Shown here: positions 7,987 to 17,233 of the stretch, one piece after another
Position numbering within the stretch: the stretch's first letter is position 1
Layout of the letters: the number at the start of each line of letters is the position of its first letter
DNA from: Clostridia bacterium
Lineage (GTDB): Bacteria > Bacillota > Clostridia > Oscillospirales > CAG-272
Length of the DNA: 64,000 bases
Direction of reading: 5' to 3'
Assembly: GCA_017935065.1 (NCBI GenBank)
Contig: JAGBIF010000022.1
Span: 1-64,000, forward strand
Program-made: the position numbers and the translations under genes
Notes under the pieces: model-generated
Told to the model about the DNA's origin: nothing
What the model saw: the letters and a program-made list of their open reading frames with translations, nothing else
Databases searched by the model: none

Positions 7987-8364
7987 TTACTTGGTAATAA
8001 GACCAAGCGTGTCAAGAGCCCTTGATAGCTCTCCTACTATTTCCGTGCTTTTTTTAGTTGGCAAAATGCTGCGTGCCGAAATGACAATGAGGAAGCCCTG
8101 TTTTAAATTTCCTCTTTTCTCTATCTCATAAAGTGCCGCTCTGATAATTCTGCGGCATCTGCTTCTTGTCACCGCACCGCCAATTTTAACCGACACCGTA
8201 ATGCCGTATCGGTTTTTAAGTCTGCCTCTCGTATCGGCCTTCTGTAGCCGCTTTGCGGCGTAATCGGGCAGGGTGTAAACCGCAAGAGCCGATGTCACTG
8301 CTCTCTTGCCCCGCTTATACGCTTTCTGGAACAGATGATTTTCTTTAACTCTTCTGAATTTCAT
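7987..8364 (-). CDS. rnpA: Ribonuclease P protein component
   Basis: The protein subunit of RNase P, which with the catalytic RNA removes the 5' leader of pre-tRNAs. The 125-residue sequence opens with [19 protein letters not shown] and carries the RNR-type motif region [20 protein letters not shown] that contacts the RNA and metal ions. It is encoded just after rpmH, separated from it by a hairpin that can act as an attenuator, and before yidD with 22 bases between. Confidence 0.97.
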   Translation of the reverse strand: MKFRRVKENHLFQKAYKRGKRAVTSALAVYTLPDYAAKRLQKADTRGRLKNRYGITVSVKIGGAVTRSRCRRIIRAALYEIEKRGNLKQGFLIVISARSILPTKKSTEIVGELSRALDTLGLITK

Positions 8365-8414
8365 AAAATCCTCCGTTCAAATTAAGTCAAATAAAATTTT
8401 CTTATTCTAAACAA

Positions 8415-8457
8415 AACCCCCGATAATTTACGGCACGTCCGCTTTTATCGGGAGGTT
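8415..8457 (-). terminator. Hairpin between rpmH and rnpA
   Basis: AACCCCCGATAA (8415-8426) pairs with TTATCGGGAGGTT (8445-8457), with a T-rich tail (TTTTGTTT) on the minus strand. It would partly terminate transcription after rpmH, allowing far more L34 than RNase P protein, a common arrangement in this operon. Confidence 0.8.
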
Positions 8458-8481
8458 TTTGTTTGTCACTTCTGTGACCGA

Positions 8482-8616
8482 TTAATAGGTCAGACGAGCT
8501 CTACCCTTGGCGCGTCTTCTTTTAAGAACTTTTCTTCCGTTAGCAGTAGCCATTCTCTTTCTGAAGCCATGCTCCTTCTTTCTCTGCCTTTTCTTAGGCT
8601 GATATGTTCTCTTCAT
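8482..8616 (-). CDS. rpmH: Ribosomal protein L34
   Basis: A 44-residue, very basic protein reading [20 protein letters not shown] at the start, with [18 protein letters not shown] at the end; this is the complete bacterial L34. The ATG at 8616 follows AAGGAGGTGCAGATC. A consensus promoter lies at 8689-8717. L34 is normally next to dnaA and oriC, but here the gene upstream is hpt on the opposite strand. Confidence 0.98.
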   Translation of the reverse strand: MKRTYQPKKRQRKKEHGFRKRMATANGRKVLKRRRAKGRARLTY

Positions 8617-8688
8617 GATCTGCACCTCCTTCTAATTATTAACATCTGAATGCGTATCTAAAAGATAACCCATACGAAAGCATTATAC

Positions 8689-8717
8689 ATTATATACGAA
8701 TTTTTCCGCTTTGTCAA
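8689..8717 (-). promoter_or_regulatory. Promoter of the rpmH operon
   Basis: Read on the minus strand: TTGACA (8717-8712), a 17-base spacer, then TATAAT (8694-8689). Both hexamers match the sigma-A consensus exactly. The leader to the rpmH start is about 65 bases. Confidence 0.9.
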
Positions 8718-8768
8718 GTGCTTTGGTAAATTTATTTATATATTAAATATTTTAAATATCTCTGCTTA

Positions 8769-8797
8769 TTGACATAAGCTTTCCTTTGTGCTAGAAT
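8769..8797 (+). promoter_or_regulatory. Promoter of hpt-mtaB
   Basis: TTGACA (8769-8774), 17-base spacer, TAGAAT (8792-8797), with an extended -10 (TGTGC directly before the hexamer). It is divergent from the rpmH promoter. No DnaA box was found between the two. Confidence 0.85.
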
Positions 8798-8849
8798 ATA
8801 TGGGTAAAAATATTTTCATCGGCAGACTGTTCTGCCTGTGGGAGGGACT

Positions 8850-9407
8850 ATGAAGGCAATTCGTGACGATATCAAAGAGGTTTTGGTTTCCGAGGAGGAA
8901 ATTGACGCGATAGTTACTCGCATAGCGGGTGAGATAGACAGAGACTACTCGGGCGAGGGACGAAAGCTGGTTATGGTGTGCATACTCAAGGGCTCGCTTC
9001 CATTTATGGGCGACCTTATGAAGCGCGTTACCGTTCCCGTTGAGATCGACTGCATGAAGGTATCCTCCTACGGCAAGGGCACCGAAAGCTCAGGGCAGAT
9101 ACATATCTCCCTTGACCTTATCCGCCCCGACATTGCCGAGTGCGATATACTTATTATTGAGGACATAGTCGACAGCGGCGTTACCCTCTCGCATCTTACC
9201 AAGTATCTTGAATTCAAGGGTGCAAGAAGTGTTAAGTGCGCGACGCTTCTTGACAAGCCCTCGCGCCGTAAGGTCGAGTTCGTGCCCGACTACTGCGGAA
9301 AGGTAGTTCCCGATGAGTTCGTCGTCGGCTACGGTCTTGACTATAACGAGATGTACCGCGCGCTTCCGTACGTCGGCGTGCTTAAGCCCGAGGTGTACGA
9401 GAAGTGA
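8850..9407 (+). CDS. hpt: Hypoxanthine phosphoribosyltransferase
   Basis: This enzyme salvages hypoxanthine (and guanine) to IMP/GMP using PRPP. The 185-residue protein shows the loop residues LKGSLPFMGDL, the PRPP-binding signature IIEDIVDSGVTLSHL and the C-terminal VPDEFVVGYGLDYNEMYRAL that contacts the purine. The start is ATG 8850 behind GGGAGGGAC; the GTG at 8838 overlaps that site. Its last codons overlap the mtaB start, so the two are translated together. Confidence 0.96.
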   Translation: MKAIRDDIKEVLVSEEEIDAIVTRIAGEIDRDYSGEGRKLVMVCILKGSLPFMGDLMKRVTVPVEIDCMKVSSYGKGTESSGQIHISLDLIRPDIAECDILIIEDIVDSGVTLSHLTKYLEFKGARSVKCATLLDKPSRRKVEFVPDYCGKVVPDEFVVGYGLDYNEMYRALPYVGVLKPEVYEK

Positions 9408-10705
9408 TAAGGCAAATGACGGTCGGGCTGTATACGCTCGGCTGTAAGGTTTCACAGTATGAGACCGAGGCTATCGCGGAGGCGTTCGAGGCACGCGGTG
9501 TCAGGGTGCTGCCCTTTACCGAGGCGTGCGACTTCTACGTAATAAACACCTGTACGGTGACTGCCGAGAGCGACAGAAAATCCCGCCAGATAATAAGACG
9601 CGCGAAGAAAAGGAACCCCGAGGCGCGCGTCCTGGTATGCGGCTGCTACTCACAGCGCTCGCCCGACGAGGTCGCGGCAATACCCGACGTCGACGCTATC
9701 GTCGGTACGGATAATAAGCTATCCCTTGTCGATATCGCGCTTTCGCTTAAGGCAGGTGAGCGGGTGATATCGGTTACCGATATATCGGATGCGCCGTTTG
9801 AGAGAATGAGCATAACTAAAGCGCCTCGCACACGCGCCTATGTTAAAATTGAGGACGGCTGTGAGTCAAAATGCACCTACTGCGCCATCCCCACGGCAAG
9901 AGGCCCTGTCCGCAGTAAGCCTCGCGAGGATGTTATAGATGAGGTAAGAGGGCTCTGTATGGGCGGCACCCTTGAGGTTGTGCTTACGGGAATTGAGACA
10001 GGCTCGTACGGCGTTGACTTTGATGAAAAATACCGTCTGGTCGACCTGCTTCGCGAGCTTGATATGCTCGGCTTTGCGAGGCGTATCAGACTAGGCTCGC
10101 TTGCCCCCGAGCTTTGCGGTGAGGAATTTGCCGAGGGTATAAGTAAGCTTCACTCTATGACACCTCACTTTCATATATCAATGCAGTCGGGCTCGGATAA
10201 AATTCTTCGCCTTATGAAAAGGCGCTATACAAGAGAGCGTGCTATCACGAATATAAACAGACTTCGCTCGCTTTTGCCAAACGCTAAGTTCACCACCGAC
10301 CTTATGGTAGGCTTCCCAGGTGAGGATGAGGATGACTTCCTTGATACTGTTAGCTTCGTTAAGGAAGCGGGCATTTTCGATGCGCACGTCTTTCAGTATT
10401 CAAGACGGCACTCAACCCCCGCAAGCTGCTTTGACGGACAGGTGAGCGAGGATATAAAGGCATCCCGCAGCGAGAGGCTTATCGAGGCCGTTAGGTGTGA
10501 AAAGCTCTCTCAGCTTCAGGGTGTAATAGACGAGGGAAGGGTGCTTGAGGTCATCTTCGAGAGCCGCAAGGGCGGTGTCTGTATCGGACACAGCGCCGAG
10601 TTTATCGAGGTAGAGTGCGCCTGTCAAAGAGATATAAGAGGCAAGATGATAAAATGCCGTCCCGTATCAATAAACGGTGAAAGACTTGCGGTTGAAATTC
10701 TTTAG
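9404..10705 (+). CDS. mtaB: tRNA t6A37 methylthiotransferase MtaB
   Basis: MtaB adds a methylthio group to t6A at position 37 of ANN-decoding tRNAs. It has the N-terminal methylthiotransferase domain (YTLGCKVSQYETEAIAEAF with further conserved Cys in NTCTVT and CGCYSQ) that holds one 4Fe-4S cluster. The radical-SAM core with CESKCTYC holds the second, and a C-terminal TRAM-like region follows. Length is about 433 residues, normal for the family. The start is probably GTG 9404, which overlaps the hpt stop and has GAGGTG eight bases upstream; ATG 9416 is the alternative. Confidence 0.95.
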   Translation: MIRQMTVGLYTLGCKVSQYETEAIAEAFEARGVRVLPFTEACDFYVINTCTVTAESDRKSRQIIRRAKKRNPEARVLVCGCYSQRSPDEVAAIPDVDAIVGTDNKLSLVDIALSLKAGERVISVTDISDAPFERMSITKAPRTRAYVKIEDGCESKCTYCAIPTARGPVRSKPREDVIDEVRGLCMGGTLEVVLTGIETGSYGVDFDEKYRLVDLLRELDMLGFARRIRLGSLAPELCGEEFAEGISKLHSMTPHFHISMQSGSDKILRLMKRRYTRERAITNINRLRSLLPNAKFTTDLMVGFPGEDEDDFLDTVSFVKEAGIFDAHVFQYSRRHSTPASCFDGQVSEDIKASRSERLIEAVRCEKLSQLQGVIDEGRVLEVIFESRKGGVCIGHSAEFIEVECACQRDIRGKMIKCRPVSINGERLAVEIL

Positions 10706-10743
10706 TTTTGTAAACAATTATTTATATATAATGGAGATAGGTT

Positions 10744-12135
10744 ATGGAAAACAGCAAAAAAACAATGGACAAAATCGTTGCGCTCTGCAAGACGCGCGGA
10801 TTTATTTTCCCAGGCTCTGAGATTTACGGCGGACTTGCAAACTCCTGGGACTACGGCCCCCTCGGTGTTGAGTTCAAGAACAATGTAAAGCGTGCATGGT
10901 GGCAGAAATTCGTTCAGGAGTCAAGATACAACGTAGGTCTTGACAGCGCTATAATTATGAACCCCCAGGCTTGGGTTGCGTCGGGACACGTGGGCGGCTT
11001 TTCCGACCCCCTTATGGACTGCAAGGGGTGTAAGGCTCGCCACCGCGCGGACAAGCTTATTGAGGATTACGCTTTCCAGAACGGCACATCCGATAACCCC
11101 GCCGCGTGGAGCTTTGAGCAGATGGCGGAGTTTATCAGGGAAAAGGGAATTGCCTGCCCCATCTGCGGTGGCAAGGAATTTACCGACATTAAGAAGTTCA
11201 ATCTTATGTTCAAGACCTTTATAGGTGTTACCGAGGATTCCTCAAGCACCGTCTACCTTCGTCCCGAGACCGCGCAGGGTATATTCGTAAACTTCACCTC
11301 AACCCAGCGCGCAACCAGAAGAAAGCTTCCCTTCGGTGTAGCACAGATCGGTAAGAGCTTCCGTAACGAGATTACCCCTGGTAACTTCACCTTCAGAACG
11401 CGTGAGTTTGAGCAGATGGAGCTTGAGTTCTTCTGCAAGCCAGGCACCGACCTTGAGTGGTTCAAGTATTGGAAGGACTTCTGCCACAAGTGGCTTCTTG
11501 ACCTCGGTATGAGGGACGAAAATCTAAGGCTTCGCGACCACGATCCCGACGAGCTTTGCTTCTATTCCAAGGCGACCACCGACTTTGAGTTCCTCTTCCC
11601 GTTCGGCTGGGGTGAGCTTTGGGGCGTTGCCGACAGAACCGACTATGACCTTTCCCAGCACGAAAAGTTCTCGGGCAAGGATATGACCTACTTTGATCCC
11701 GAGACCAACGAGAGATATACGCCTTATGTTATCGAGCCCTCGCTCGGTGCTGACAGAGTGGCGCTCGCCTTCCTCGTTGATGCATACGATGAGGAGCAGC
11801 TCTCGGATAACGATTCAAGAGTAGTGCTTCGCCTTCATCCCGCGCTCGCGCCCTACAAGGCAGCGGTGCTTCCTCTCTCGAAGAAGCTCTCGGACAAGGC
11901 GCTCGAGGTATTTGATAAGCTCGCGAAGAAATTTGCGGTTGACTTTGACGAGACGGGCTCTATCGGTAAGAGATACCGCCGTGAGGATGAAATCGGTACG
12001 CCCTTCTGCGTGACCTACGATTTCGATTCCGAGACCGACGGCTGCGTTACCGTCCGTGACAGAGACACAATGGAGCAGGTAAGGCTTCCTATCGACGAGG
12101 TTGCCGCCTACATTGAGGCAAGACTTGCATTCTGA
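10744..12135 (+). CDS. glyQS: Glycyl-tRNA synthetase, single-subunit type
   Basis: It charges tRNA-Gly. The 463-residue protein is the alpha2-type enzyme, not the GlyQ/GlyS heterotetramer. Class II motif 2 is [20 protein letters not shown] and motif 3 falls in [13 protein letters not shown]. The zinc-type cysteines of the insertion are visible (CKGCKARH and CPICGGKEF). An anticodon-binding domain forms the last 120 residues. A GGAGATAGG site precedes the ATG. Only 38 bases separate it from mtaB, leaving no room for a T-box leader. Confidence 0.97.
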   Translation: MENSKKTMDKIVALCKTRGFIFPGSEIYGGLANSWDYGPLGVEFKNNVKRAWWQKFVQESRYNVGLDSAIIMNPQAWVASGHVGGFSDPLMDCKGCKARHRADKLIEDYAFQNGTSDNPAAWSFEQMAEFIREKGIACPICGGKEFTDIKKFNLMFKTFIGVTEDSSSTVYLRPETAQGIFVNFTSTQRATRRKLPFGVAQIGKSFRNEITPGNFTFRTREFEQMELEFFCKPGTDLEWFKYWKDFCHKWLLDLGMRDENLRLRDHDPDELCFYSKATTDFEFLFPFGWGELWGVADRTDYDLSQHEKFSGKDMTYFDPETNERYTPYVIEPSLGADRVALAFLVDAYDEEQLSDNDSRVVLRLHPALAPYKAAVLPLSKKLSDKALEVFDKLAKKFAVDFDETGSIGKRYRREDEIGTPFCVTYDFDSETDGCVTVRDRDTMEQVRLPIDEVAAYIEARLAF

Positions 12136-12188
12136 TTATTCTGACAGGCTTGGGATTTTTCCGAGCCTGTCTTTCTAGGGGGATTTAT

Positions 12189-12656
12189 ATGGATACGCCA
12201 AAGAAAATAGCATCCTTTGAGGTAAACCACGATTTTATCCTGCCGAATATCTACGTGTCGCGTGTCGATGGGGATATCACTACCTATGACCTGCGCACGA
12301 GAGTGCCTAACGCGGGCGACTATATGGATAACCTAACTATGCACTCGGTAGAGCATATGATAGCGACCTATATCCGCTCATCTCGCCTCGGCGGCGATAT
12401 AATCTACTTTGGCCCTATGGGATGCCGTACAGGCTTTTATCTTCTTGTAAGAAATGCCGACAACGAGCAGGTCCTTGCGGTGCTTCGCGAGGTGCTGGAA
12501 AAGACCGTCCGTCACGAGGGCGAGATTTTCGGCAAGAGCCGTATTGAGTGCGGAAATTACCTTGAGCTTGACATAGACGCCGCCAAGCGCGAGTGTCTGC
12601 GCTATCTTGCCGAGCTTGATAAAAGGGATAGCCATTTCGTATATCCGAACGGCTAA
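12189..12656 (+). CDS. luxS: S-ribosylhomocysteine lyase LuxS
   Basis: LuxS splits S-ribosylhomocysteine to homocysteine and DPD, the precursor of autoinducer-2. The 155-residue protein contains the metal-binding HSVEH (usually HxxEH), the GCRTGFYLL segment with the catalytic cysteine, and the third metal ligand in IECGNYLELDI. The ATG at 12189 is used behind AGGGGGATTT; codons further upstream lack a ribosome binding site. mtnN lies 90 bases downstream, so both steps of SAH detoxification are encoded together. Confidence 0.96.
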   Translation: MDTPKKIASFEVNHDFILPNIYVSRVDGDITTYDLRTRVPNAGDYMDNLTMHSVEHMIATYIRSSRLGGDIIYFGPMGCRTGFYLLVRNADNEQVLAVLREVLEKTVRHEGEIFGKSRIECGNYLELDIDAAKRECLRYLAELDKRDSHFVYPNG

Positions 12657-12720
12657 TATTATTCATTATTCATTATTCATCATTCATTATTCATTAAAGC
12701 AAATGCGCACCCGCGCATTT
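12657..12720. repeat. ATTATTC heptamer tract and short hairpin
   Basis: About five imperfect tandem copies of ATTATTC (one reads ATCATTC) are followed by a perfect 8-bp stem AAATGCGC-ACCC-GCGCATTT (12701-12720). The tract lies between luxS and mtnN. A heptamer copy-number repeat could vary by slippage. The hairpin lacks a good T-run, so it is at most a weak attenuator. Confidence 0.7.
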
Positions 12721-12746
12721 GTGACACTTTTTGGTAGGTAAGGATT

Positions 12747-13451
12747 ATGTTAAGGGAAAAATGTGACATTGGTATAATCGGCGCTATGGATGCCGAGATT
12801 GAAAGGATACTCGCCTCGCTTTCTGGGGTGAGAGAGGATACCGTCGGCTCGTTTAAGTTTTACATAGGCGACTATGCGTCAAAGCATATTTGTCTTGTAA
12901 GGTGCGGAATAGGTAAGGTCTTTGCCTCAATCTGCACTCAGACGATGATACTTGCCTACGCGCCCTCGCTAATAGTAAATACGGGTGTCGGAGGCGCACT
13001 CAAGGCGGGGCTTAATCCCTGTGATATAGTTGTGGCAAAGAGCCTTGTCCAGCACGATATGGACACCTCGCCCCTCGGCGACCCCAAGGGACTTGTCTCT
13101 GGTATAAATAAAATATTCTTCGGTGCAGACCACCGCGCCTGTGAGATACTTGAGCATGAGGCGCACAGGCTCGGCTACACGCTCAGGCTCGGTATTATCG
13201 CAACGGGCGACAGGTTTATCGCAAGCGCCGAGGATAAGAATAGCATCGTCTCAACCTTTGATGCCGACTGCTGTGAAATGGAGGGCTGTGCCGTAGCGCA
13301 GACCGCCTTCGTGGGAAGAACACCCTTTGCCGTGATCCGTGCGATATCAGACACTGCCGACGGCTCGTCAAGCATGGACTACGCATCCTTCCTGCCCATC
13401 GCCGCCGAGAGAAGCGCTATGCTCACCCTCGCTCTTGTCAAGGATTATTGA
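12747..13451 (+). CDS. mtnN: 5'-methylthioadenosine/S-adenosylhomocysteine nucleosidase
   Basis: MtnN (Pfs) removes adenine from SAH and methylthioadenosine, supplying S-ribosylhomocysteine to LuxS. The 234-residue protein has IGIIGAMDAEIERIL at the start, VNTGVGGAL, and the C-terminal CCEMEGCAVAQTAF and RAISDTADG segments. These hold the catalytic glutamate, nucleoside-binding residues and catalytic aspartate of the family. It is transcribed behind luxS and closed by the terminator at 13502-13542. Confidence 0.96.
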   Translation: MLREKCDIGIIGAMDAEIERILASLSGVREDTVGSFKFYIGDYASKHICLVRCGIGKVFASICTQTMILAYAPSLIVNTGVGGALKAGLNPCDIVVAKSLVQHDMDTSPLGDPKGLVSGINKIFFGADHRACEILEHEAHRLGYTLRLGIIATGDRFIASAEDKNSIVSTFDADCCEMEGCAVAQTAFVGRTPFAVIRAISDTADGSSSMDYASFLPIAAERSAMLTLALVKDY

Positions 13452-13501
13452 TTGTCGGCAAGGAAGAAAGGACTAGCTATCAATTAAAGATAAATAAAGC
13501 G

Positions 13502-13542
13502 AAAAAGACAGTATAGAGTTAAATGCTCCTACTGTCTTTTTT
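13502..13542. terminator. Bidirectional terminator after mtnN
   Basis: AAAAAGACAGTA (13502-13513) pairs with TACTGTCTTTTTT (13530-13542). T-runs exist on both strands, so it serves mtnN from the left and the helicase gene (minus strand, stop at 13592) from the right. Confidence 0.85.
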
Positions 13543-13591
13543 GTTATATAATAGTAAATAACTATTTACAAATTCGGAATTTATCTAATGC

Positions 13592-15943
13592 TTACTCTGC
13601 CCAGAATTTTTCAAGCGCGCTCTTTAGCGCGTGCGCGTCGGGCAGAAATTTCATAACCCCGCGCCAGAGAGTGGGTGCGGTCTTGCGGTAGATGGGGTCG
13701 TCAAAGCGGTCGTCTATAAGCACCACAACACCCCTGTCATCCTCGGTGCGGATAACTCTTCCCGCCGCCTGAAATACTCGGTTCATTCCAGGGTAGATAT
13801 AGGCGTACTGCTTGCCTTCCTCAAGAAGCTCCTGATAGTATTCTGCGATTGCCTCTCGCTCAAACGACAGTGAGGGCATACCTATGCCTACCACGATAGC
13901 GCCGATGAGCTTATCGCCCGTAAGGTCAATTCCCTCGGCAAAGACACCGCCCATAACGCAGAAGCCGACGAGGTAGCTCTTGTCATCCTCACCGAATGCG
14001 GCAAGAAATTCCTCGCGCTCGCTTGCCGTCATATTCGCCCGCTGAAGCATTGAGCGAATTTTCGGGTACTTTCTTTCAAATACCGAGTGAAGGCTCTTTG
14101 CGTAGGCAAACGAGGGGGCGAATACCATATAATTTCCGCGCCTTGCACAAAGGGTTGCCGCGATAACTCTGCATACGGCGGCGAGCGTGTCCTCGCGCTC
14201 GGATATTCTGGTGCTTATCTTATCCATAATATAGACACCGAGCTGTTCGTGCGCAAAGGGTGAGGGAAGATTAAGCACCTCTGCCGAGCTATCCGCCCCA
14301 AGCGTGTGCTTGTAGTAATCAAGCGGCGTCAGCGTGCCCGAGAAGAATATCGCGCTTTTACCGAGAGCGAGCCTCTCTGAAAGCGCCTTGGCAGTATCAA
14401 TGCAGAATAGCTTCATATTTATAGAGCTACCCGAGAGAAATACGAAAAGCTCGTACCCCGTGTCAAATCTTTCGGCACAGGAATAAAGTCTCTTTAAGCG
14501 TCTGCGGTAGTCGCCTGCAATTTTCTGTCTTGCTTTTCCACCCTCGGTCCTGTCGGCCCTAGCATCGTACACCTCGCGCTCGGCGCAGGAAAGCGCCTCG
14601 CCAAGCACCGAAAACAGCTTATCGGGCAGTGTGCGCGTGTGATAGGCGGCAAAGGGTACGCCGTCCTCACCTATTCTTATCTCGTCCTTAAGCATAGGCT
14701 CGAGAATTGCTCTCAGCTCACTCTCAAGCTTAAGTGCGCCCGTGCGTAAGGCACTGTGCTCGGGCACAGCCCCGTGCTCTGCGATTGCGGTAAGGTCGTC
14801 GGTCTCAAGCTCGGCGCTATACATCTCTCTTGCTCTGTCGGCAAGGTTATGCGCCTCGTCGATAAGAAAGGCGTAGTCGCCACGCTTGGTGAAGAAGCGT
14901 CGGATATAAACATCGGGGTCGAAAAGATAGTTAAGGTCGCATACGATAATGTCGCAAAGCTCGGAATAGGTAAGCGCCAGCTCGTACGGGCACACCCCAA
15001 AATCCTTAGCGCACCTTCTTATATCGTTAAAGCCAACCGCGGGAATGCTTTTGTCAAAAAGACAGAGCGCCGCATCCTGCACCGAGCCTCCGCACCTCGT
15101 CGGACAGGCGTCGTGATCGGTAGCGCAAAGCCTGCCTCTTTCGCATAGCTTATCCTTTGCGGAAAGAATTACCGACCGCACCGCGACCCCGCTTTTCGTA
15201 AAGAGCGTGATGCAGTCTGCCACCGATTTTGCGGTGGTGCCCTTGGGCGTCAGATAAAAGGCCTTTGATATCCTTCCCTCACCGATGGCGCGAATGGCGG
15301 GGAAGAGTGCCGATACCGTCTTTCCCGTGCCCGTAGGTGCCTCGCTGAAAAGCTCGGTTCCCCGACACATAGCGCGATATGCCGCGCGGATAAATTCGTT
15401 CTGTCCCTCTCTTACCCTCGGGTAGGGGAATTTAGCGCGAGCCATAGAGGGGAGCCTTACCTTAACTCGGTTTATTTCCGCGCGCGCTATGTGGAAAAGC
15501 GTGCCGATGCACTTTTCGAAGAAGGCATCTACCTTATCCGCCTTAAGCGTCTCGGTTTTCTCGGTGATGTCCCCGCGCCTGATATTTTCATACTGTACTG
15601 TTAGCGTTGACGGCATACCTGCCCCGTTTTCCTTCAGTAGCTTCGCGATAAGATAGCCCTCGCCGCGCGCCTGCTCCTTTTCCTCGCGCCTTGGATTTTT
15701 GCCCATGCTCTCGCTCGGGAAGCGAACGGTAAGCACGCTGTGCTTCGGCTCACTGTAGCTTGCGGTAAGCCTGATGCGCTCATCCCCGAGGGAAAAAACG
15801 TATGCCGCCGTTGCGGTGCCGCCATTGCCTGACGGAAGCGGCTCGTCCTCATCGCGCGTAGGCACCGAGAGCATACGTCTTGCGTAGGATGCAAGCTCTC
15901 TTACAGTAAGCTCTATTATATTTTCACTGTCTATATATCTCAA
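13592..15943 (-). CDS. DinG/Rad3-like iron-sulfur DNA helicase
   Basis: A 783-residue superfamily 2 helicase of the XPD/DinG type, likely acting in DNA repair or structure removal. Walker A is GTGKTVSALFPAIRA, Walker B DEAHNLADR, and motif VI QAAGRVIRTEDDRG. Between Walker A and DEAH lies a cysteine set (CERGRLC, CPTRCGG, CPYEL) typical of the 4Fe-4S cluster of this family. The start is TTG 15943 (RYIDSENIIEL follows) with GGAGG seven bases upstream; the open frame continues upstream without a site. It lies just past the phage-like operon but has its own start region and is probably a host gene. Confidence 0.88.
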   Translation of the reverse strand: MRYIDSENIIELTVRELASYARRMLSVPTRDEDEPLPSGNGGTATAAYVFSLGDERIRLTASYSEPKHSVLTVRFPSESMGKNPRREEKEQARGEGYLIAKLLKENGAGMPSTLTVQYENIRRGDITEKTETLKADKVDAFFEKCIGTLFHIARAEINRVKVRLPSMARAKFPYPRVREGQNEFIRAAYRAMCRGTELFSEAPTGTGKTVSALFPAIRAIGEGRISKAFYLTPKGTTAKSVADCITLFTKSGVAVRSVILSAKDKLCERGRLCATDHDACPTRCGGSVQDAALCLFDKSIPAVGFNDIRRCAKDFGVCPYELALTYSELCDIIVCDLNYLFDPDVYIRRFFTKRGDYAFLIDEAHNLADRAREMYSAELETDDLTAIAEHGAVPEHSALRTGALKLESELRAILEPMLKDEIRIGEDGVPFAAYHTRTLPDKLFSVLGEALSCAEREVYDARADRTEGGKARQKIAGDYRRRLKRLYSCAERFDTGYELFVFLSGSSINMKLFCIDTAKALSERLALGKSAIFFSGTLTPLDYYKHTLGADSSAEVLNLPSPFAHEQLGVYIMDKISTRISEREDTLAAVCRVIAATLCARRGNYMVFAPSFAYAKSLHSVFERKYPKIRSMLQRANMTASEREEFLAAFGEDDKSYLVGFCVMGGVFAEGIDLTGDKLIGAIVVGIGMPSLSFEREAIAEYYQELLEEGKQYAYIYPGMNRVFQAAGRVIRTEDDRGVVVLIDDRFDDPIYRKTAPTLWRGVMKFLPDAHALKSALEKFWAE

Positions 15944-15973
15944 GCCGCATCCTCCGTTCTTTTTTGTGAGAAA

Positions 15974-16000
15974 AGGGTAGCCCCGAAAGGGGACTACCCT
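15974..16000 (-). terminator. Terminator of the phage-like operon
   Basis: AGGGTAGCCCC, loop GAAA, GGGGACTACCCT: an 11-bp stem with one bulged base. On the minus strand it is followed by TTTTCT. It is positioned 27 bases past the last gene of the operon and before the helicase ribosome binding site. Confidence 0.8.
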
Positions 16001-16026
16001 AATTTTAGCATATTGCGACGCCACAA

Positions 16027-16875
16027 TCAAGCGCTTTTATTACTTTTTCCCGCAAGATATTCCTCAATTATATCGCATCTTATCCTGTACCACACGGCAC
16101 AGTCGTTTTTTACATACGAATAACCTGCCGCATACCCCCTGACACCTATTACGGGCAGGGCGGTAAGCTTCAGCACCGAGCCGATAATATCCGAGGCGCT
16201 CATATCCGATTTTGCGGTGAGCATTATTGATACGGTAAGCACCGTGCAGAGGGTAGAGGGAATAAGCTTCAGAAGAAGCGAGCCGAGCTTTCCGCGCTCA
16301 GGATTGTCAAGCCTGCTTCTTCCGCCCGCCTTAACGCCCGAGGATATTACGTCGTAGAGAGTGATTTTTGCGCACCTCATACGCGATATGCGCCGAAGAA
16401 TTCGGTCGCGCCCCCTGTCGCATCTTTCGCCCGCTATGTATTTTTCAAGCTCCTGCTCGGTTAGCGAGTGCGCCGCAAGGGCCCGCCTGCGTCTGGTGGC
16501 AAGCTCATCCTTAAGATATTCCTCAAGGAATACCCCGAGAGCGCGGGTATCCTCACCCGTAAGACTGTCGCAAAGCTCGGTATGCCTTTTCTTTTGCAAA
16601 AGGTAATCCTCGCACCCCTCGCCAAGATGCTCTCCCGCGTCCTCAAGCGAAAAGTAGATTATATAGGAGGAGGTCAAAAGAAGCAGAAGCGAGGGCAGCG
16701 TATCGCTTAGAGCAAACTCGGCAAAGCTCACATCGGTGAAGGTCGCTATCGCGGTGACCGCGGCGCAAAGCAGGGCAACCAGCTTTCCAAGCCCGCCGAC
16801 AAGCTCAAGTCCGTTCTTCTTAAGCGCCTGCCCGCCGTCAAGAAGGCTTATCTCAATTTCACGAAGGTTTTTCAT
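16027..16875 (-). CDS. Membrane protein at the end of the phage-like operon
   Basis: I do not recognise this 282-residue protein. It has a polar N-terminus and hydrophobic segments near residues 28-50, 58-78, 205-228 and 238-260. Between them lies a charged, Arg-rich central region (DELATRRRRALAAHSL ... CDRGRDRILRRISRMRC). The ATG at 16875 (MKNLREIEISLLDGG) is chosen, behind AAGGAG. It overlaps the preceding membrane-protein gene by about 17 bases. A role in envelope passage or particle release is only a guess from its place in the operon. Confidence 0.7.
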   Translation of the reverse strand: MKNLREIEISLLDGGQALKKNGLELVGGLGKLVALLCAAVTAIATFTDVSFAEFALSDTLPSLLLLLTSSYIIYFSLEDAGEHLGEGCEDYLLQKKRHTELCDSLTGEDTRALGVFLEEYLKDELATRRRRALAAHSLTEQELEKYIAGERCDRGRDRILRRISRMRCAKITLYDVISSGVKAGGRSRLDNPERGKLGSLLLKLIPSTLCTVLTVSIMLTAKSDMSASDIIGSVLKLTALPVIGVRGYAAGYSYVKNDCAVWYRIRCDIIEEYLAGKSNKSA

Positions 16876-17233
16876 TTTCTGAAATGCTCCTTCTTGCCAG
16901 CCTGAAAAATACCGCGCCTGACAGATTACCCACAAAGCCGAAGAAGGCAACGACGGTAAGCTCATCCGCGATTTTGGACATCGCGAAAAAGAAGAGAAAG
17001 ACGATAAGCCACAGTATCGGTGCCGAGGGCGTTTTCAGCCTTGCCATAGCTATTCTCAGAACAGGCAACGCCGAGAGAGTTATAAGAAGCAGTGCCGTAC
17101 CCGATAATGTGTGTGCCGCGCCCTTATCCAGCCAAAGAGGGAAGTAGGAAAGCGTCGCACCCGCGGGCGGCACTACCGAGAGGAGGATGCCGAGGGCAGA
17201 GTACAGTATGTAGGATTTAGAGTGCTTCCTCAC
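16859..17233 (-). CDS. Small four-helix membrane protein, phage-like operon
   Basis: About 124 residues with four predicted transmembrane segments: YILYSALGILLSVVPPA; ALLLITLSALPVLRI; ILWLIVFLFFFAMSKI; VAFFGFVGNLSGAVFF. GGAGG stands eight bases before the GTG at 17233, a better spacing than for ATG 17239. It overlaps the ends of both neighbours, so the genes are translationally coupled. Size and topology are compatible with a holin, but no family was recognised. Confidence 0.65.
   Translation of the reverse strand: MRKHSKSYILYSALGILLSVVPPAGATLSYFPLWLDKGAAHTLSGTALLLITLSALPVLRIAMARLKTPSAPILWLIVFLFFFAMSKIADELTVVAFFGFVGNLSGAVFFRLARRSISENEKPS

Noticed and set aside
8617..8849. Replication origin between rpmH and hpt
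   Set aside because: No TTATCCACA-type boxes; the gap is explained by two divergent consensus promoters.
10706..10743. T-box leader for glyQS (and for hisS at 37404-37490)
   Set aside because: Gaps are only 38 and 87 bases, too short for a T-box, and no T-box consensus (AGGGTGGNACCGCG) is present.
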